Assembly (NCBI GenBank): GCA_003167475.1
Contig: PMTB01000093.1
Span: 1-33,396, forward strand
Reading direction: 5' to 3'
DNA: 33,396 nucleotides
Origin: a candidate division FCPU426 bacterium
Lineage (GTDB): Bacteria; Oederibacteriota; PGYV01; Palsa-1178
Translations under genes and position numbers: made by a program
Notes under the pieces: generated by a model
Databases searched by the model: none
What the model was told of the DNA's origin: nothing
The model's input: only the letters and a program-made list of their open reading frames with translations
Part shown: positions 31,161 through 33,396 of the stretch, piece after piece
Position numbering within the stretch: position 1 is the first letter of the stretch
Layout of the letters: each line of letters starts with the position of its first letter

Positions 31161-31838
31161 ATGAAAAAAACATTCATTTACTTTATGACAATCATTTTTA
31201 CGGCAACGGTCAACCCGTCCGTGGTCTTCTCATATCAAAATACGGCTCAAAGCAATCAGAACGACTCCATGCAGCAGATGCTTCAGGATATGCCGCAGGA
31301 TGACGTTCCGACGCCTGTCAGCACGCCCGTGAAGAAAATCAAGACTGTTCTCCCCGGCAATCCGGCCGCAGGGAGTCCGGCGGTTATTCCAAAGGCGCCT
31401 CAAAAATATACAAAGCCGGCAGCATACACCCTGCCTCCGCTGCCTGATGACGCAACCGGTGAAAATCCCAAAACCAAGGCGGATAGTTATTCAAATAACC
31501 AGTTTTTTGCTCAGGACCTGTGCATAACGGCAAAAAGAGACGCGGAAAAAGACAATGGCGGATCATTTTGGATGTGGGCCGGCTTGGGCTGCCTTGGAAG
31601 CGTAGCCGGGTCCATATTGGGCATTGTTGCGATTATTTGCGGATATGCAATATCCATGCCTGTCCCGGTTTACAGGATATTGGGAAAATCATCGGATTAT
31701 GTAAATGAATACACATCCTGTTATCAGGAATATACCAGATCGGCAAACGGTAACTCCGCATTAGTAGGATGCTTAGCTCCATATGTCCTGGCGCTGGTTG
31801 CTGTCGGGATATACCTCATTTCTACGAACCAGCTTTGA
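31161..31838 (+). CDS. Exported/membrane protein of unknown function, tandem paralog 1
   Basis: A 225-residue protein with a signal-like N-terminus (MKKTFIYFMTIIFTATVNPS, likely cut near VFS). A Pro/Gln/Lys-rich linker spans residues about 25-115. A conserved core of about 100 residues follows: CITAKRDAEKDNGGSFWMW, GLGC (Cys144), a hydrophobic stretch (about 146-170), PVPVYRILGKSSDYVNEY, CYQE (Cys187), VGC (Cys204) and a last hydrophobic stretch. The core is shared with the next two genes. No function is recognised. The charged loop between the two hydrophobic stretches holds the most conserved motif. The ATG follows AAGGGGA. It has its own promoter. I recall similar uncharacterised proteins from other uncultured bacteria but cannot check this. 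Confidence 0.75.
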   Translation: MKKTFIYFMTIIFTATVNPSVVFSYQNTAQSNQNDSMQQMLQDMPQDDVPTPVSTPVKKIKTVLPGNPAAGSPAVIPKAPQKYTKPAAYTLPPLPDDATGENPKTKADSYSNNQFFAQDLCITAKRDAEKDNGGSFWMWAGLGCLGSVAGSILGIVAIICGYAISMPVPVYRILGKSSDYVNEYTSCYQEYTRSANGNSALVGCLAPYVLALVAVGIYLISTNQL

Positions 31839-31881
31839 GCTTTTCACCGGAAGTAAGGGGGCAATTGTTTGATTTGTTGGA

Positions 31882-31910
31882 TTGACGGGAAAATCGGGTT
31901 TTGATATACT
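31882..31910 (+). promoter_or_regulatory. Promoter of paralog 2
   Basis: TTGACG at 31882-31887, 17 bases, then TATACT at 31905-31910, nearly the same arrangement as the promoter at 31099. It is 36 bases before the start codon. Confidence 0.72.
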
Positions 31911-31946
31911 TGATATCATTGACGCTAAATTTCAGGGGGTGGAAAA

Positions 31947-32537
31947 ATGAAAAAAACATTCATATATTTTTTAATCTGCATTATCTCAATGACCGCCAAT
32001 CCGGTTGTCCTTTTTGCGTTCAGTAATAACACACAGTCAAAACCAGTCAAAAGTGATGTGCAGCCGACAAAACCGGCAGCGGATGAAGATCCACCGCTGC
32101 CCGGGGAAGTACCGCAGAATACTCCAACTGAGTACAAACCAGCCGGTTATCCAAACAGCCAGCAGGTTAATTCTCAGGAAAATATATGCGCTCTGGCGAA
32201 AAAAGACGCCAAGTCCGATAACGGCGGGTCATTTTGGATGTGGTCAGGGCTAGGGTGCGCTTCGGGGATTGTCGGGTCTCCTTTACTTGGGATTGTTGCC
32301 ATAATATGCGGTTATAATATTTCTATGTCCGTACCGTCAAATCGTATCATAGGAAAGTCTTCATCATATGTTAAAGACTATGTTATGTGTTACCAGGAAG
32401 AAACAAGGTCGGAAAATGGCGGATCGGCAATAGTGGGATGCGTTGGGAGTGCTTTGGTTTATTTGGCCGTAATTGCCGTATATTACATCATGTTTGCCTC
32501 TATTATGAGTTCCGCGGTTTCAACTTCAGTTTACTAA
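31947..32537 (+). CDS. Exported/membrane protein of unknown function, tandem paralog 2
   Basis: A 196-residue protein, clearly paralogous to the preceding gene: both start MKKTFIYF, and both have the core CxxAKxDAxxDNGGSFWMW, GLGC, IVAIICGY, the (V)PxNRIxGKSxxYV loop, CYQE, NGxxAxVGC and a last hydrophobic segment. The linker (residues about 28-78) is again Pro/Lys-rich but unrelated in detail. Cysteines at 81, 104, 148 and 165 correspond to the paralog's 121, 144, 187 and 204 and could form two disulfides in the periplasm. It ends ...SSAVSTSVY, like the third paralog. GGGGGTGG lies before the ATG. The function is unknown. Confidence 0.75.
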   Translation: MKKTFIYFLICIISMTANPVVLFAFSNNTQSKPVKSDVQPTKPAADEDPPLPGEVPQNTPTEYKPAGYPNSQQVNSQENICALAKKDAKSDNGGSFWMWSGLGCASGIVGSPLLGIVAIICGYNISMSVPSNRIIGKSSSYVKDYVMCYQEETRSENGGSAIVGCVGSALVYLAVIAVYYIMFASIMSSAVSTSVY

Positions 32538-32571
32538 GTCAGCTTAAAACAGCTTAAAACATGAAATAATA

Positions 32572-32600
32572 TTGACAAAATATCAAACATTTGATAAGGT
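32572..32600 (+). promoter_or_regulatory. Candidate promoter with internal palindrome, paralog 3
   Basis: TTGACA at 32572-32577 is a perfect -35. At 17 bases the -10 is poor (TAAGGT, 32595-32600). In the spacer, TATCAAA and TTTGATA (32581-32596) form a perfect 7-2-7 palindrome, suggesting an operator. Unlike the two promoters before it, this one is not a copy of the TTGACG/TATACT module. Confidence 0.45.
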
Positions 32601-32645
32601 ATTTTTACAGGGTATTATGAATCTATTAAAATTAGGAGGATTACG

Positions 32646-33050
32646 ATGAAGAAATTTGGACTTGTACTGCTTGTAGTAGCATTACTTGCAACATGCGCGC
32701 CTGTTTTGACACTTGCTTATTCGACCGGAGGAGACGCTTGCGGCCAGGCAAAGACTGATGCAGGAATCGACAATGGAGGAATGCATTGGATTTGGTATGG
32801 GGCTGGTTGCCTTTTTCCGGTCATTGCTATTCTTGGCGGTTTTTTGATACCAATGCCGGTACCCGCTAACAGAATTATGGGAAAATCAGCTGAGTATGTA
32901 ACAAACTACACCCAGTGCTATCAGGAACAGACAAAAACGGACAATGGAATGGCTGCAATATGGGGAACCGTAACAGCCGGAGTATTATACTGTGCAGTAT
33001 GGATTTACTATGCATTTGTTGTGGTTTCAGTCGCTTCAACAGTATATTAA
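32646..33050 (+). CDS. Exported/membrane protein of unknown function, tandem paralog 3 (short)
   Basis: A 134-residue member of the same array, lacking the Pro-rich linker: a signal-like segment (to about residue 25, LAYS) leads straight to the core, CGQAKTDAGIDNGGMHWIW, GAGC (Cys55), a hydrophobic stretch, PMPVPANRIMGKSAEYV, CYQEQTKTDNG (Cys91) and a last hydrophobic stretch ending VASTVY. The Cys matching paralog-1 Cys204 is missing (WGTV instead of VGC), although a Cys occurs later at 116. It is the minimal version of the family and so defines its core. The ATG follows AGGAGG at 32635-32640. A terminator hairpin follows. The function is unknown. Confidence 0.75.
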   Translation: MKKFGLVLLVVALLATCAPVLTLAYSTGGDACGQAKTDAGIDNGGMHWIWYGAGCLFPVIAILGGFLIPMPVPANRIMGKSAEYVTNYTQCYQEQTKTDNGMAAIWGTVTAGVLYCAVWIYYAFVVVSVASTVY

Positions 33051-33083
33051 TTCATCTAAATAAAAATTAGAAATATTCTCTTG

Positions 33084-33116
33084 CTAAAGTGGGGCTCTAA
33101 CAAGGGCTCCACTTTA
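33084..33116 (+). terminator. Probable terminator after paralog 3
   Basis: CTAAAGTGGGGC (33084-33095) pairs with GCTCCACTTTAG (33106-33116), with one G-U pair, around an 11-base loop, and is followed by TTATTTT. This is the best classical terminator in the window. Confidence 0.75.
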
Positions 33117-33136
33117 GTTATTTTAGGAGGAATAAT

Positions 33137-33396
33137 TTGAAAAAAATTATTTTAGCTTTTTTTATTTTCACCGTCAGTTGTCATACTGTCCATGCCGGAA
33201 ATTTAGCTTTTAATTTCTATAAAGAGTCTTATGAATCCGGGCAGGTGGACAAAACAGGCGGGTTCCTATACATGAAAGTCGGGACCCAACCCCAGGAGAC
33301 CGTATTTTATTTTCATATTACTTTTCCAGTCAACCAGATCCTTGAATTTACCAAAAAAGAAACGCAAATATATTACCCTGATGAAAAAAAAGCCAT
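33137..33396 (+). CDS. Exported protein, partial (cut by window end), possibly LolA-like
   Basis: The frame starts with TTG at 33137, behind AGGAGG at 33125-33130, and is still open at the window end (86 codons). It begins with a signal peptide (MKKIILAFFIFTVSCHTVHA, then GNLAF). The mature part reads GGFLYMKVGTQPQETVFYF, then QILEFTKKETQIYYPDEKKA. A beta-strand set closing with 'the value ... is written, YYPD' recalls the lipoprotein carrier LolA, where a similar (K/L)xxxYxP phrase occurs. The evidence is thin because the C-terminal part is missing. TTG as start is unusual, but no in-frame ATG gives a signal peptide. Confidence 0.5.
   Translation, partial: MKKIILAFFIFTVSCHTVHAGNLAFNFYKESYESGQVDKTGGFLYMKVGTQPQETVFYFHITFPVNQILEFTKKETQIYYPDEKKA

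Overview
The window looks like a chromosomal segment of an anaerobic, Gram-negative-type (diderm) bacterium, probably from an uncultured lineage known through metagenomes. Anaerobic life is suggested by a 2-oxoacid:ferredoxin oxidoreductase subunit, a rubredoxin, a ferrous-iron uptake operon (fur-like/feoA/feoB) and a peroxiredoxin. An outer membrane is suggested by a lipobox lipoprotein, two probable outer-membrane beta-barrel proteins and several exported proteins. I see no rRNA, tRNA, CRISPR array, phage gene or insertion-sequence transposase, and I cannot name a genus or phylum.

Layout. 1-2583: a 2-oxoacid:ferredoxin oxidoreductase beta subunit, a 1-Cys peroxiredoxin, an exported protein with a faint superoxide-reductase-like motif, and a nitroreductase, all on the + strand. 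2761-3519: a putative beta-barrel protein. 3759-9305: a pentose-phosphate cluster (tkt, gnd, zwf, pgl), followed by a small GIY-YIG-like protein. 10033-11644: a methyltransferase and a YeiH-type membrane protein. 11703-13157 (- strand): an exported AGE-family (alpha/alpha)6-barrel protein. 13394-17807: a small Arg-rich protein, a second beta-barrel protein, a papain-like peptidase without a signal peptide, an exported SGNH hydrolase and a lipoprotein. 18040-20870: the fur-feoA-feoB iron operon, with a promoter and a palindromic operator. 21120-23661: an iron-type alcohol dehydrogenase, a three-BON-domain exported protein (- strand), and a truncated second copy of the alcohol dehydrogenase 3' end. 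24188-27210: a SpoIIAA/STAS-like protein, a Gfo/Idh/MocA oxidoreductase (- strand), rubredoxin and a TVP38-type membrane protein. 27502-31020: an ABC ATPase, its permease and a glycosyltransferase in one tight operon. 31161-33050: three tandem paralogous exported or membrane proteins of unrecognised function. 33137 to the end: a partial exported protein, possibly LolA-like.

How the genes work together. zwf, pgl and gnd form the complete oxidative pentose-phosphate branch. With tkt they yield reducing power and pentoses, and the ferredoxin-linked enzyme, rubredoxin and peroxiredoxin fit an anaerobic redox economy. The iron operon would supply iron to these proteins and to the Fe-dependent alcohol dehydrogenase.

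The other dominant theme is non-coding. Intergenic spaces are packed with at least four families of dispersed inverted repeats: AAGCCAAAAG-type, GTCATTGCGAGGAG-type, TGTAGGGGCGGA-type and GTAGCCGCAACC-type. Some touch genes directly: one contains the feoB stop codon, and others create false upstream start codons. The most notable observations are the truncated alcohol dehydrogenase paralog with almost only synonymous differences, the palindrome between the fur promoter and its ribosome binding site, the compound structure of the GTCATTGCGAGGAG elements, and the three-gene paralog array at the right end.
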